Below the pieces are notes generated by a model. It was not told the DNA's origin. It searched no databases and was given only the letters and a program-made list of their open reading frames with translations. The translations under genes were made by a program, and so were the position numbers. From assembly GCA_016718035.1 (NCBI GenBank), contig JADKEK010000003.1:33501-97500 (forward strand): a DNA stretch of 64,000 nt. Reading direction: 5' to 3'. The first letter of the stretch is position 1. Each line of letters opens with the position of its first letter. Below, piece by piece: positions 23,632 to 32,261 of the stretch. This DNA is from Bacteroidota bacterium. GTDB taxonomy: Bacteria; Bacteroidota; Bacteroidia; Chitinophagales; BACL12.

Positions 23632-25515
23632 ATGGGAGAAACATCCTTAAAGGTAAAAAAAACTACCTCAAATCATATCAAGTTTGTCAACGCGCTGCTC
23701 AATGATATCGAAGCGCTTGAAATGATGATTACGGCCAACCTTTTTGAGTCAGACAATATCAGAATAGGAGCCGAACAGGAGGTTTGTATCGTAAATGAGG
23801 ACTTTAAACCTGCCGACAATGCCATTGATTTATTAGATAAAATAAATCATCCTCAGTTTACTACCGAGCTCGCTAAGTATAATATTGAAATCAACCTTTT
23901 ACCGCAATTATTGCAACCCGGATGTTTTGCAGCAATGGAAAATGACTTGAAAGATAAATTTCAGCTTGCTGCCAATCACGCCGCTACCAATAATACCAAA
24001 TTAGTTTTGGCGGGCATTCTACCGACTATTTCACGCAATGAAATCTCACTAGAATATTTAACACCACTTGAGCGCTATCATATGCTCAGTAAAAAATTGC
24101 GTGATATTCGTGGCAGACAATTCGATTTATATTTAAAAGGAGTTGACGAATTGCATATTCGCCACGATAGTATCATGTTTGAAGCATGTAATACCAGTTT
24201 CCAAACGCACTTACAAATTGCACCTGAAGAATTTGTTCCTGCCTATAATTGGGCATTAGCTATTTCCGCACCGGTGTTAGCCATATCCTCTAATTCTCCT
24301 TTATTACTTGGAAAAGAATTATGGAGCGAGATACGCATTGCATTATTTCAACAGAGTATAGATACCAGACATAGTATAGATGAAATAAGAGAGCAGCGGC
24401 CACGTGTTACTTTTGGTAAAGATTGGATTTATAATTCCATAACAGAAATATATAAAGAGGACATTACTCGTTTTGAAGTATTAATTAACGACGACATTAA
24501 TGAAAATTCTGTTGAAACTATTCAATCGGGTAATGTGCCACAATTGCGTGCTTTACGCTTACATAATGGCACTATATACAGATGGAACAGAATGTGTTAC
24601 GGCATTACCGATAACAAACCGCACATGCGCATCGAATGCCGTTATATTCCGGCAGGGCCAAGTATTCAGGACGAAATTGCCAATGCTGCATTTTGGGTTG
24701 GCTTAATGAAAGCCAGACCTGAAAATGTAAAAAAGATTTGGGAACATTTTGATTTTAAAGATGTAAAATCCAACTTTTTTAAAGCGGCTCGTTCTGGAGT
24801 TGAAAGCGTTTTTGTATGGAGAGGGAAAACCATTTCCGCACACGATTTAATAAAAAATGAATTACTCCCACTCGCACATGAAGGATTAAAAAATTGCGGT
24901 TTCAGCAATGAAGAAATTTATGTGTATTTAGGAACGATAGAAAAAAGATTATCCAGCAGTACGGGTTCGCAATGGCAGGTGCGCAATTTCAGAAACCTGA
25001 AAAAAGAAATGAATGTGTCTGATGCATTAAATGCGTTAACGGAATTTATGCACGACCAACAAAAACAAAATACCGCTGTATGTGCCTGGCCCGATATTCA
25101 AATTCCTGCTGCACTCAAAAAGCAGGTAGCCAACATGCGCATTGTAAAACAATTAATGAGCTCAGATGTAATCACCGTTTTTCCGGATGACCCAGCTGCA
25201 TTAGTTGATCAAATTATGAAATGGCATGATGTAAATCATATCGTTGTTGAAGACAGAAAAGGTAATTTAGTTGGTGTTGTAACAAGTGGCCGCATTGCTG
25301 AAATTGCAGAAATAAATCCATTATTCGGCGAACTACCGGTAAAAAAAATAATGCGGAAAGATATTACCACTATATCCCCCGAAACTGAAATTACTGATGC
25401 GCTGGAAATCATGAAAAACCTTTGGATAAGCAGCTTACCTGTTGTCACGAACAATAAGTTAATGGGTATAGTTACCAAAAACGATATGTTGCGGTGGATG
25501 GCCCTAAAAGGCTGA
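23632..25515 (+). CDS. GCS2-family carboxylate-amine ligase fused to a CBS domain pair
   Basis: A 627-residue cytoplasmic protein. Residues ~25-480 match the glutamate-cysteine ligase GCS2 family: IRIGAEQEVCIV (active-site start), EINLLP, HLQIAPEEF, LAISSNSPLLLGKELWSE and PHMRIECRYIPAGPS. Residues ~505-627 form two CBS repeats (MSSDVITVFPDDPAALVDQI and MRKDITTISPETEITDAL), each with the NHIVVED/SLPVV-type core. GCS2 enzymes ligate an amino acid to glutamate's carboxylate with ATP, as in glutathione synthesis. CBS pairs usually bind adenine nucleotides, suggesting energy-state control. The true substrate is uncertain, and no gshB neighbour is present. It has a well-formed promoter of its own. 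Confidence 0.82.
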   Translation: MGETSLKVKKTTSNHIKFVNALLNDIEALEMMITANLFESDNIRIGAEQEVCIVNEDFKPADNAIDLLDKINHPQFTTELAKYNIEINLLPQLLQPGCFAAMENDLKDKFQLAANHAATNNTKLVLAGILPTISRNEISLEYLTPLERYHMLSKKLRDIRGRQFDLYLKGVDELHIRHDSIMFEACNTSFQTHLQIAPEEFVPAYNWALAISAPVLAISSNSPLLLGKELWSEIRIALFQQSIDTRHSIDEIREQRPRVTFGKDWIYNSITEIYKEDITRFEVLINDDINENSVETIQSGNVPQLRALRLHNGTIYRWNRMCYGITDNKPHMRIECRYIPAGPSIQDEIANAAFWVGLMKARPENVKKIWEHFDFKDVKSNFFKAARSGVESVFVWRGKTISAHDLIKNELLPLAHEGLKNCGFSNEEIYVYLGTIEKRLSSSTGSQWQVRNFRNLKKEMNVSDALNALTEFMHDQQKQNTAVCAWPDIQIPAALKKQVANMRIVKQLMSSDVITVFPDDPAALVDQIMKWHDVNHIVVEDRKGNLVGVVTSGRIAEIAEINPLFGELPVKKIMRKDITTISPETEITDALEIMKNLWISSLPVVTNNKLMGIVTKNDMLRWMALKG

Positions 25516-25558
25516 CGTTAAAAACTGTTATAAACCCTGATTTACACCTATATTGAAC

Positions 25559-25566
25559 TAACTTTG
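25559..25566 (+). promoter_or_regulatory. -7 element (TAACTTTG)
   Basis: TAACTTTG lies 19 bp before the ATG at 25585 chosen for the S9 peptidase. Its position argues against the upstream in-frame start at 25564, which would lie inside the box. Confidence 0.5.
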
Positions 25567-25584
25567 TTATTAAATTACAACTTT

Positions 25585-27756
25585 ATGCGCATATCCATTA
25601 TAATTACCTTAATTTGTGTGACCATTATGTCATGCAAGCAAAATAATGCAGAACCTGAAGAAGATGTTCAAGGTCCGGGCAAAGTTACTTACCCTGCATC
25701 GCTGACTACCGAAGCCAATACCGATTTTTTTGGCACTACAGTTAATGACCCTTACCGCTGGTTAGAAGCCGAAGCGAATGAAGATTCCGCTGTGCGTGGT
25801 TGGGTTACCGCTCAAAATGATGTAACATTCGATTATCTGGCAAAAATCCCATATCGCGAGCAATTGGAGCAGCGTATGACAGAGCTTGCAGATTATCCTA
25901 AAATGTCGACACCTTATCGTTCCGGCGAATATTATTTTTATACCAAAAACGACGGCCTGCAAAATCAAAGTGTAACCTTTTACAAAAAAGGTTTAAACGG
26001 AGAAGAAAAGGTATTTCTCGACCCAAATAAAATTTCAGAAGATGGAACGATAACACAATCTATGTCGGGCTTTAGCAACGACAGGAAATATGTAGCCATA
26101 AGTGAAAGTAAAGCCGGTAGCGACTGGAATACGATGTATGTGAAAGATGTAGCAAAAAATGAAATGTTACAGGATAAATTAGAATGGACAAAATTTAGTG
26201 GTGCTGCATGGCAGGGAGATGGTTTTTATTATAGCGCTTATGATAAACCGTCACAAACATTTACCGGCACCAGTGAAAATCAAAAAATATTTTATCACAA
26301 ATTAGGCACTCCTCAAAGCGCAGACAAATTAATTTATACCGACCCTAAAAATTCTAAATATTATTTCGGTGCTCAAACAACAGAAGATGAAAGATATTTA
26401 TTTGTGTATGTGAGTCCTGGAACATCAGGCACTGAAGTTTTATGGAAAGACTTACGCAAAACAAATGCGCCTTTTACGAAATTATTTCCGGGATTTGATT
26501 TTGAATATACCATTTTGGATAATGACGATGATAAATTAATTGTCATGACCAACCACAATGCCCCTAACTATAAAGTAGTAAGTGTTGACCCAACGCATCC
26601 GGAACCGGAAAATTGGAAAGTAATTATTGCTGAGCAAAAAGAATTACTTTCAACTGTTTCACTAGCAGGTGGTAAACTATTCGCATTTTATTTACGTGAT
26701 GTTAAACCTGTGATTATCCAATTTTCACGCACCGGTGATGCAGAAAGACAAATTGCACTTCCTAATAATGGAATTGGCGGAACTGCCAGCGGCTTTGTAG
26801 GAGAGCGTGACGACGACGAAGTATTTTTCTCATTTACAACATTCCTTTCACCTGCAGATATTTATAAATATAATATCCAATCAGGTAAAGTTGATATGTA
26901 TAAAAAATCGGAAATTAAATTCGATGCTTCTAAATATACGATGAAGCAAGTATATTATTCGAGTAAAGACGGCACTAAAATTCCGATGTTTGTAGTGCAT
27001 AAAAAAGGTATGAAAATGGATGGTTCTAATCCATGTTTATTATACGGATACGGTGGATTTAATATTTCAATTACACCAAGTTTCAGCATTTCAAGAATTG
27101 CCATGTTAGAGCAAGGATTTGTATATGCCGTTGCCAATATCAGAGGTGGTGGTGAATATGGTGAAGAATGGCATAAAGCGGCCATGTTCGAAAAGAAACA
27201 AAATGTATTCGATGATTTTATAGCTGCAGGAGAATATTTAATTAAAGAAAAATATACTTCTAATACAAAACTCGCCATTCAAGGTCGCTCAAACGGTGGA
27301 TTATTGGTTGGCGCATGTATGACCCAACGTCCTGATTTATTTGCAGTTGCACTTCCGGGTGTAGGTGTAATGGACATGTTGCGTTATCACAAATTTACTG
27401 TTGGCTGGGGATGGGCTGTTGAATACGGTTGCGCCGACAGTTCAAAAGAAGCATTTGATTATTTATATAAATATTCACCATTGCATAATATTAAACCGGG
27501 AACTTCTTACCCTGCCACAATGGTAACAACTGCCGATCACGATGACCGAGTTGTTCCTGGACACTCATTTAAATATGCTGCGGCTTTGCAATCGGCACAG
27601 GCTGGTGACAAACCGGTGCTCATACGCATCGATACACAAGCTGGTCACGGTGCAGGCAAACCTTTAGCTAAAATAATTGAAGAAGATGCCGATTGGATTA
27701 GTTTTACCATGTGGAATGTAGGCATCAAACACATGACACTGAGCGATAAACCCTAA
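25585..27756 (+). CDS. Prolyl oligopeptidase family (S9A) lipoprotein peptidase
   Basis: A 723-residue serine peptidase cleaving short peptides after proline. I start it at 25585 so that the N-terminus is a lipoprotein signal (MRISIIITLICVTIMSC, Cys17); the longer frame begins seven codons earlier, inside a promoter box. The N-terminal part DPYRWLEAEANED begins the seven-bladed propeller that gates the active site. The catalytic domain (about 450-723) shows YGYGGFNIS, RGGGEYGEEWH, the nucleophile GRSNGG (Ser569), Asp in ADHDDRVVPGHSFKY and His in GHGAGKP. It is probably attached to a membrane facing the periplasm or surface. A strong terminator follows. Confidence 0.92.
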   Translation: MRISIIITLICVTIMSCKQNNAEPEEDVQGPGKVTYPASLTTEANTDFFGTTVNDPYRWLEAEANEDSAVRGWVTAQNDVTFDYLAKIPYREQLEQRMTELADYPKMSTPYRSGEYYFYTKNDGLQNQSVTFYKKGLNGEEKVFLDPNKISEDGTITQSMSGFSNDRKYVAISESKAGSDWNTMYVKDVAKNEMLQDKLEWTKFSGAAWQGDGFYYSAYDKPSQTFTGTSENQKIFYHKLGTPQSADKLIYTDPKNSKYYFGAQTTEDERYLFVYVSPGTSGTEVLWKDLRKTNAPFTKLFPGFDFEYTILDNDDDKLIVMTNHNAPNYKVVSVDPTHPEPENWKVIIAEQKELLSTVSLAGGKLFAFYLRDVKPVIIQFSRTGDAERQIALPNNGIGGTASGFVGERDDDEVFFSFTTFLSPADIYKYNIQSGKVDMYKKSEIKFDASKYTMKQVYYSSKDGTKIPMFVVHKKGMKMDGSNPCLLYGYGGFNISITPSFSISRIAMLEQGFVYAVANIRGGGEYGEEWHKAAMFEKKQNVFDDFIAAGEYLIKEKYTSNTKLAIQGRSNGGLLVGACMTQRPDLFAVALPGVGVMDMLRYHKFTVGWGWAVEYGCADSSKEAFDYLYKYSPLHNIKPGTSYPATMVTTADHDDRVVPGHSFKYAAALQSAQAGDKPVLIRIDTQAGHGAGKPLAKIIEEDADWISFTMWNVGIKHMTLSDKP

Positions 27757-27775
27757 TTATTTTACAATATAAATG

Positions 27776-27807
27776 AAAGCGAAGGCCAAAAACCTTCGCT
27801 TTTTTTA
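27776..27807 (+). terminator. Intrinsic terminator after the S9 peptidase
   Basis: AAAGCGAAGG pairs with CCTTCGCTTT across a 7-nt loop, followed by TTTTT. It lies about 20 bp after the stop codon. Confidence 0.85.
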
Positions 27808-27856
27808 TGTTACTTAGGTTCAAAATATGTAAAATTGTAGCGAAAATAATTTCAAA

Positions 27857-30004
27857 ATGAAAAAAGCACTTTTGGCAGTTGCGAGCACCTTTATATATGC
27901 GTTTACAACGGCTCAATCAACTTCTGACTATCAACGCGTGTTAAATGTTGGCACATTGCCTTCAGAAGTATATACACCATCAACCGAAAAATACCAATCA
28001 GAAATTGCCAATATTGAGGCCGATTTAACCAAATCGGAGCAAAAAACTCAACAGCAATATTATTTGGAAAGCGGATTTTCAATCGATGAAATGATGCGTA
28101 GCGGCTTAGTTTTATACAATCCCGAATATAATAGTTACTTAGATGCTATTGCTGATGAACTATTAAAAGGCGATCCTCAACTGCGTAGTCAAGTCAAATT
28201 TTATTTATTACGCTCGCCCGTAGTGAATGCTTTTGCCGGTGCCGGAGGAAATATATTTATAAGCATGGGATTAATTTCTATGCTGGAGAATGAAGCCGAA
28301 CTAGCTTATATTATGGGACATGAAATTGGCCATATAGCACGTGAGCACGGGTTGGATTTTTACATGGAAGCCAAAGAAATTGATAAAAAAAGTTCCAACA
28401 ATTCCTTGTTAAAAAAATCATCTTCATTTAATGCTTCCTTAGTAATTAAAAATTTATACTCGCAGGTATTAGAAACCGAAGCCGATGAATATGGCATACA
28501 GTCGTTAATGCGCACCAAGTATGCAGCTGATACCAATACCCTGAATAATGTTTTTGATGTATTAAAATATGCCTATCTGCCTTTTGACAATCAAAGTTTT
28601 CCGGTAGATTTTTTTGAAAGTAAATATTATGTTACTTCTAAAAATTTAAAATTAGATTCCATTAAAAAAATTACCGGCGAACCAGAGAAGCTGGCGAAAA
28701 AAGAATCGTTTAAAAGCACTCACCCTAGTATTGGAGATCGTAGAAAAACAGTAAATGAATATGCTAAAAATGTTGGGCTGAGCAATCGCAGTCCGTATTT
28801 AGTTTCCGAATCCAAATTTAAGCAATTGCGCAATGTTGCCCGTTACGAGTTGCCAATGTTTTATTTACACAACCATTTATATCAGGATGCAATTTATGCA
28901 GCGTATTTAGGATTACAAAAAGACCCGGACAATATTTACCTCGAAAAAATTATTGCAAAGTCATTAACCGGCTTATCGAAATTTAGAAACAGTAAAGATG
29001 ACGAAATTTATGCTGAAAAAGCTCGGTTTGAAGACTACGAAGGTGAGCAACAACAACTCTATTTTATGCTTTGGGCAATGAATGATGTTGAATTAAATGT
29101 AATGGCTTTGGATTACACCTTTAGAATACATTTAGACCACCCTGAAGACCCTGAGGTGCTGCCTTTGTGCCGTTCGTTGGTAAACGATTTAGTGTTTTAC
29201 CATTTTAACGACGAAGATGATTTTTTACGCGATCAAACTGTTTCTCGTGATAGTCTTTACAAACTTTCAGACATTGCCAATCCTAAATTAAAAGTGGCGC
29301 CGCCGAGCACTAAAACGAAAAAAATAACACGTAAAACTACAGTTCGAGCTAAACGTACAACCACCGAAAAAATCAAATCCGATAAATACAAAAAACACCT
29401 ACTATATGTGTATAATGATTATTGGGAGATGAAAGATTTCCGACGCATGTGGACGGATGCTGTTATGGAACGCGATTTACGTGAAGAGGAGGCTAAAGCT
29501 TATAAACGTGCTGGTATTGCTTATAAAAACAAAGGCGATACACGGAATTATTTTTGGGGTAAAAAATTAGGAATAGACACCGTAGTTGTTGTAAATCCGT
29601 TTTACCGGAGAATTGATTTAAGGAAAGATAATGCCATTGAATATATTTCCAGTGAGGAAGGTGAAATTAATTACATGGATGTTTTACAGGAAAATGCAGA
29701 TTTATTAGGTGTTAATTTAATTGTATTAGACCCCCTTAAAATGAACCCCGAAGATGCCGAGAAATTCAATCAAATGAATGAGTTGAACGACTGGTTTGGA
29801 GAACAGCTCGATTTCGGGAGTATCAATATGCCGGGATATAATCAAATGATGATAGATTCAATCGCCAATGAATTAGGTTCTGATTATTTTTATGGACAGG
29901 TATTGTTTCTCTTCGCGACCGCCAAAATATTCTTGGTCCAATCTTGTATATTGGGTTGTCACCATTTTTTATTCCACTCCTACCTTATGGAATTTACGAG
30001 TTGA
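27857..30004 (+). CDS. M48-family metallopeptidase with C-terminal frameshift
   Basis: A secreted or membrane-bound zinc peptidase related to the periplasmic M48 proteases that oversee outer-membrane quality. A signal peptide (about 1-20, ending FTTAQ) is followed by NAFAGAGGNIFISMGLI and the zinc site HEIGH (155-159), with the third-ligand motif ETEAD (206-210). A long Lys/Thr-rich C-terminal region follows, without clear family. As read, the frame ends in an unlikely tail (YGQVLFLFATAKIFLVQ...). In the -1 frame from 29884 to 30171 a sensible continuation is encoded (LWTGIVSLRDRQNIL...). One T is missing from the run near 29887-29891. The intact protein would be about 771 residues ending at 30171. 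Confidence 0.85.
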   Translation: MKKALLAVASTFIYAFTTAQSTSDYQRVLNVGTLPSEVYTPSTEKYQSEIANIEADLTKSEQKTQQQYYLESGFSIDEMMRSGLVLYNPEYNSYLDAIADELLKGDPQLRSQVKFYLLRSPVVNAFAGAGGNIFISMGLISMLENEAELAYIMGHEIGHIAREHGLDFYMEAKEIDKKSSNNSLLKKSSSFNASLVIKNLYSQVLETEADEYGIQSLMRTKYAADTNTLNNVFDVLKYAYLPFDNQSFPVDFFESKYYVTSKNLKLDSIKKITGEPEKLAKKESFKSTHPSIGDRRKTVNEYAKNVGLSNRSPYLVSESKFKQLRNVARYELPMFYLHNHLYQDAIYAAYLGLQKDPDNIYLEKIIAKSLTGLSKFRNSKDDEIYAEKARFEDYEGEQQQLYFMLWAMNDVELNVMALDYTFRIHLDHPEDPEVLPLCRSLVNDLVFYHFNDEDDFLRDQTVSRDSLYKLSDIANPKLKVAPPSTKTKKITRKTTVRAKRTTTEKIKSDKYKKHLLYVYNDYWEMKDFRRMWTDAVMERDLREEEAKAYKRAGIAYKNKGDTRNYFWGKKLGIDTVVVVNPFYRRIDLRKDNAIEYISSEEGEINYMDVLQENADLLGVNLIVLDPLKMNPEDAEKFNQMNELNDWFGEQLDFGSINMPGYNQMMIDSIANELGSDYFYGQVLFLFATAKIFLVQSCILGCHHFLFHSYLMEFTS

Positions 30005-30171
30005 TAAAACCCGAATACGAGTTCTTTTATTTGAGTTTGGTTTATAATGTAAAAACCAGGGAAGCTAGTGTGCTCAAATTTTTATTCCTGCATAATAACG
30101 ATTCGAGAGCAATCTTAAATTCGCACACTTATGAAATGTTGTATCAATTATCAAAATCATCAAACAATTAA
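29884..30171 (+). pseudogene. Out-of-frame 3' part of the M48 peptidase gene
   Basis: This is the -1 frame relative to the M48 gene. It encodes LWTGIVSLRDRQNILGP, a hydrophobic stretch (LSPFFIPLLPYGIYEL), KPEYEFFYLSLVYNVKTRE and SHTYEMLYQLSK before a stop at 30171. Reading GAT TAT TTT TTA TGG (six T instead of five) would join it to the upstream frame as GSDYF-LWTG. Whether the missing T is a genuine mutation or a homopolymer error cannot be told from one sequence. Confidence 0.75.
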
Positions 30172-30178
30172 TAATACC

Positions 30179-30937
30179 ATGAAAAAAATATTCACTTTTG
30201 TTTTAATTGTTTGCACAATACAAAACATGTTCGCCCAGGCTGTAGGTTATCAGGGCAAAAAATTCACGATTGAGGTTGGATATTCTCCGGTGACAACTTT
30301 AACTGCACGGTATTTCGATTTTAATTTAAGTGATGCGCATTATTTAAATGAATCACCAATTCTAGTAAAACACATACCTAAAATAGGTGTTGAATACGTT
30401 GTTCTAAACAGAGGGAGTTTAATGCTCCGTTATAATAGATGGAACTTTACAACTAATTTAGAATATTTTGATAATGCCAATTTCGAAACACATTTGGCAG
30501 GTGCAAATTCAAAAGGTAACATGATAACATTGGGCTATAAATCATTCCTCACCGCTACACCTGCTCCTTTGGGTAGTTATTTTGGAATATACGCCACACA
30601 CTATAGTTATTCATCTGAATACACAGACTCGGAATTTGACCAATTATCCATTCCCAATGAAATTAGTTCTTACGAACTCGACAATGCTCAGGCGGTTGGC
30701 TTTTTTGGCTCTTTAGGATTTAAAAATATTTTGTGGGACCAATTTACCCTTGATGTAAGTTTGGAAGCCGGCATTTTCCTGCCGCTTGGAGAATCAACAA
30801 CTAACTTTTTTGGCGATGAATTTGGCGGTAACTATACTTTTGTGATTGGCGAAACCCCACAAAGGGAGCACATTAAAAATACCAATGTTTTTTTCACAGT
30901 TGTACCTACGGTCAGTTTTGGATGGCTAGCCTTCTAA
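30179..30937 (+). CDS. Secreted/outer-membrane beta-barrel-like protein, function unknown
   Basis: A 252-residue protein. The ATG at 30179 begins a clean signal peptide (MKKIFTFVLIVCTIQNMFAQ); an upstream in-frame ATG at 30131 would bury it. The mature part alternates hydrophobic and polar residues, is rich in Tyr/Phe/Gly and ends in an aromatic residue (SFGWLAF), all typical of outer-membrane barrels. I do not recognise the family. It lies eight bases after the true end of the M48 peptidase gene and is probably cotranscribed with it, so the two may act together in the envelope; this is inference. Confidence 0.65.
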   Translation: MKKIFTFVLIVCTIQNMFAQAVGYQGKKFTIEVGYSPVTTLTARYFDFNLSDAHYLNESPILVKHIPKIGVEYVVLNRGSLMLRYNRWNFTTNLEYFDNANFETHLAGANSKGNMITLGYKSFLTATPAPLGSYFGIYATHYSYSSEYTDSEFDQLSIPNEISSYELDNAQAVGFFGSLGFKNILWDQFTLDVSLEAGIFLPLGESTTNFFGDEFGGNYTFVIGETPQREHIKNTNVFFTVVPTVSFGWLAF

Positions 30938-30954
30938 AATTGGCTTTAATTCCG

Positions 30955-30962
30955 TACCTTTG
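30955..30962 (+). promoter_or_regulatory. -7 element (TACCTTTG) for the tRNA gene
   Basis: TACCTTTG lies 20 bp before the mature 5' end of tRNA-Arg. A TTG at 30940-30942 is spaced only 12 nt away, so the -33 box is unclear. Confidence 0.5.
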
Positions 30963-30982
30963 CACCCGCTAACAGCGTTTTT

Positions 30983-31055
30983 GGCCTCGTAGCTCAGTGG
31001 ATAGAGCATCTGCCTTCTAAGCAGAGGGTCGCAGGTTCGAATCTTGCCGAGGTCA
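30983..31055 (+). tRNA. tRNA-Arg (anticodon TCT)
   Basis: A 73-nt cloverleaf. Acceptor stem GGCCTCG pairs with CGAGGTC (one G-U). The D-arm is AGCTC...GAGC, anticodon stem CTGCC/GGCAG-type flanks enclose CTTCTAA with anticodon TCT, and the T-arm contains GGTTCGAATC. The discriminator base is A31055. CCA is not encoded. Its last 16-17 bases are duplicated 122 bp downstream. Confidence 0.95.
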
Positions 31056-31178
31056 CGGGTTAAAAGTTGAGGGGTGCAGGTTCCCCGCCTGCTGACGCAA
31101 GTCGGGCAGGTTTACCTGACCTTGTTTAGGGCAGGTTTACCTGACCTTGTTTAGGGCAGGGAATCTTGCCGAGGTCAC
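31039..31178 (+). repeat. Duplicated tRNA 3' end flanking a short GC-rich insert
   Basis: The 18-nt sequence GAATCTTGCCGAGGTCAC at the 3' end of tRNA-Arg (31039-31056) recurs exactly at 31161-31178. The 104 bp between contain a GC-rich stem (CCTGC...GCAGG) and a perfect 25-bp tandem duplication (31106-31130 and 31131-31155) that includes CAGGT-TT-ACCTG. The layout resembles an att-type direct repeat with a small element or remnant between the copies. No integrase gene is present. Confidence 0.75.
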
Positions 31179-31195
31179 TTTTTTTTGATTGTAGT

Positions 31196-31203
31196 TACAT
31201 TTG
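31196..31203 (+). promoter_or_regulatory. -7 element (TACATTTG)
   Basis: TACATTTG, 20 bp before the ATG of the methyltransferase-like gene. Confidence 0.45.
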
Positions 31204-31223
31204 CCTAACACAAAACACACCTA

Positions 31224-32153
31224 ATGGCCATTTGGATATTAAAAGCAGCTATTCAAAAAACTATATCCTTTTTGCCATTTAGGCATAACATCAATTTTTT
31301 CTTTCAGAAATACATTACCAAAGGGGTGAGGTTAACTGATGCGCTTTTTAGCTCAAAACTGCATCACTGCCAGCAGCATTTTACAGCCCATACTGTGCAT
31401 GGCAATAAAAAACCATCTTTCGCAAGCCTGGAAATCGGGACTGGCTGGTTTCCCATTGTTCCCATCGGTCTTTATTTATGTGGTGCAGAAAAAATTTATT
31501 CTGCGGACATTAAATCTGTGCTAAATAAAGAAAGATTAATGGAGACAATAAATAAATTTATTGAATATCATAATAACGGTTCATTAGTAAAATTTTTACC
31601 CGCCTATCAAAGTGATAAAATCAACAACATATCTGCTTTACTGGTGGAAAATAAAAACCTGAATGAACTACTTGCACAGCTAAATATTGAACTGTTAATT
31701 GGGGATATCACTAAAATTGATATTCAGCAATTACCGAAAATTGACCTCATCAATTCTAACAATACATTCGAACATATTCCTCCGCAAGTTATTAATGCTA
31801 TACTCCAATATTTTCACAAAATAATTATTGCAGATGGTGTGATGTCACATTTTATCGACATGAGCGACCATTTCGCGCATCTGGATAAATCAATTAGCGC
31901 ATATAATTTTTTAAAGTTTTCTAAAACCCAATGGAAACTCATTGACAATTCCATACAACCCCAAAACCGGTTGAGAATATGTGACTATACAACTTTATTA
32001 AAAAATGCTCAATTTAAAGTTGTGTTTGAAGAACCGCTAATTGATTCTGCTATCACAATTGATAAAGTAAATCTGAATCGCGATTTCAAACATAATTACA
32101 CCAACGACTGTTTGAGCGCAACGCATGTGCTTTTGGTTGCAAAAACTAAGTAA
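31224..32153 (+). CDS. Class I SAM-dependent methyltransferase-like protein
   Basis: A 309-residue cytoplasmic protein with the Rossmann methyltransferase plan. Motif I is LEIGTGWFPIVPIGLYL, the acidic strand-2 end is KIYSADIKSVLN, motif II-like is LIGDITKID, and the strand 4/5 region is KIDLINSNNTFEHIPP. The longer loops after motif I and the SHFIDMSDHFAHLDKSISAYNFL segment are unlike housekeeping methyltransferases and suggest a small-molecule or sugar substrate. The substrate is unknown. It stands alone between tRNA-Arg and a secreted FN3 protein, with its own -7 box and a strong hairpin at the 3' end. Confidence 0.7.
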   Translation: MAIWILKAAIQKTISFLPFRHNINFFFQKYITKGVRLTDALFSSKLHHCQQHFTAHTVHGNKKPSFASLEIGTGWFPIVPIGLYLCGAEKIYSADIKSVLNKERLMETINKFIEYHNNGSLVKFLPAYQSDKINNISALLVENKNLNELLAQLNIELLIGDITKIDIQQLPKIDLINSNNTFEHIPPQVINAILQYFHKIIIADGVMSHFIDMSDHFAHLDKSISAYNFLKFSKTQWKLIDNSIQPQNRLRICDYTTLLKNAQFKVVFEEPLIDSAITIDKVNLNRDFKHNYTNDCLSATHVLLVAKTK

Positions 32154-32154
32154 T

Positions 32155-32191
32155 ATAAGCATTCCACTTTGTTCAAGTGGCAAATGCTTAT
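32155..32191 (+). terminator. Long hairpin after the methyltransferase gene
   Basis: ATAAGCATT-CCACTT pairs with AAGTGG-c-AATGCTTAT (15 bp with one bulge) directly after the stop codon. The following TAAATTT is only weakly T-rich, so it may work as a terminator or as an mRNA 3' end stabiliser. Confidence 0.6.
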
Positions 32192-32213
32192 TAAATTTAC
32201 TATTTACTCCTTA

Positions 32214-32229
32214 TAATTGTATACAATTA
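32214..32229. promoter_or_regulatory. Perfect 16-bp palindrome TAATTGTATACAATTA
   Basis: A perfect palindrome 33 bp before the ATG of the secreted FN3 protein, in the expected promoter zone. It is operator-like in form, but no regulator is adjacent. Confidence 0.45.
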
Positions 32230-32261
32230 AACAATCATTACTTTAAATAAAATTAAATATC

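Noticed and set aside
29887..29893. Programmed -1 frameshift site in the M48 gene
   Set aside because: Only the P-site codon could re-pair after slippage and no stimulatory structure is evident; a missing T in a homopolymer is simpler. Kept as a finding only for checking.
31039..31178. Complete integrative element at tRNA-Arg
   Set aside because: Only 104 bp lie between the direct repeats and there is no integrase, so at most a remnant or tiny passenger.
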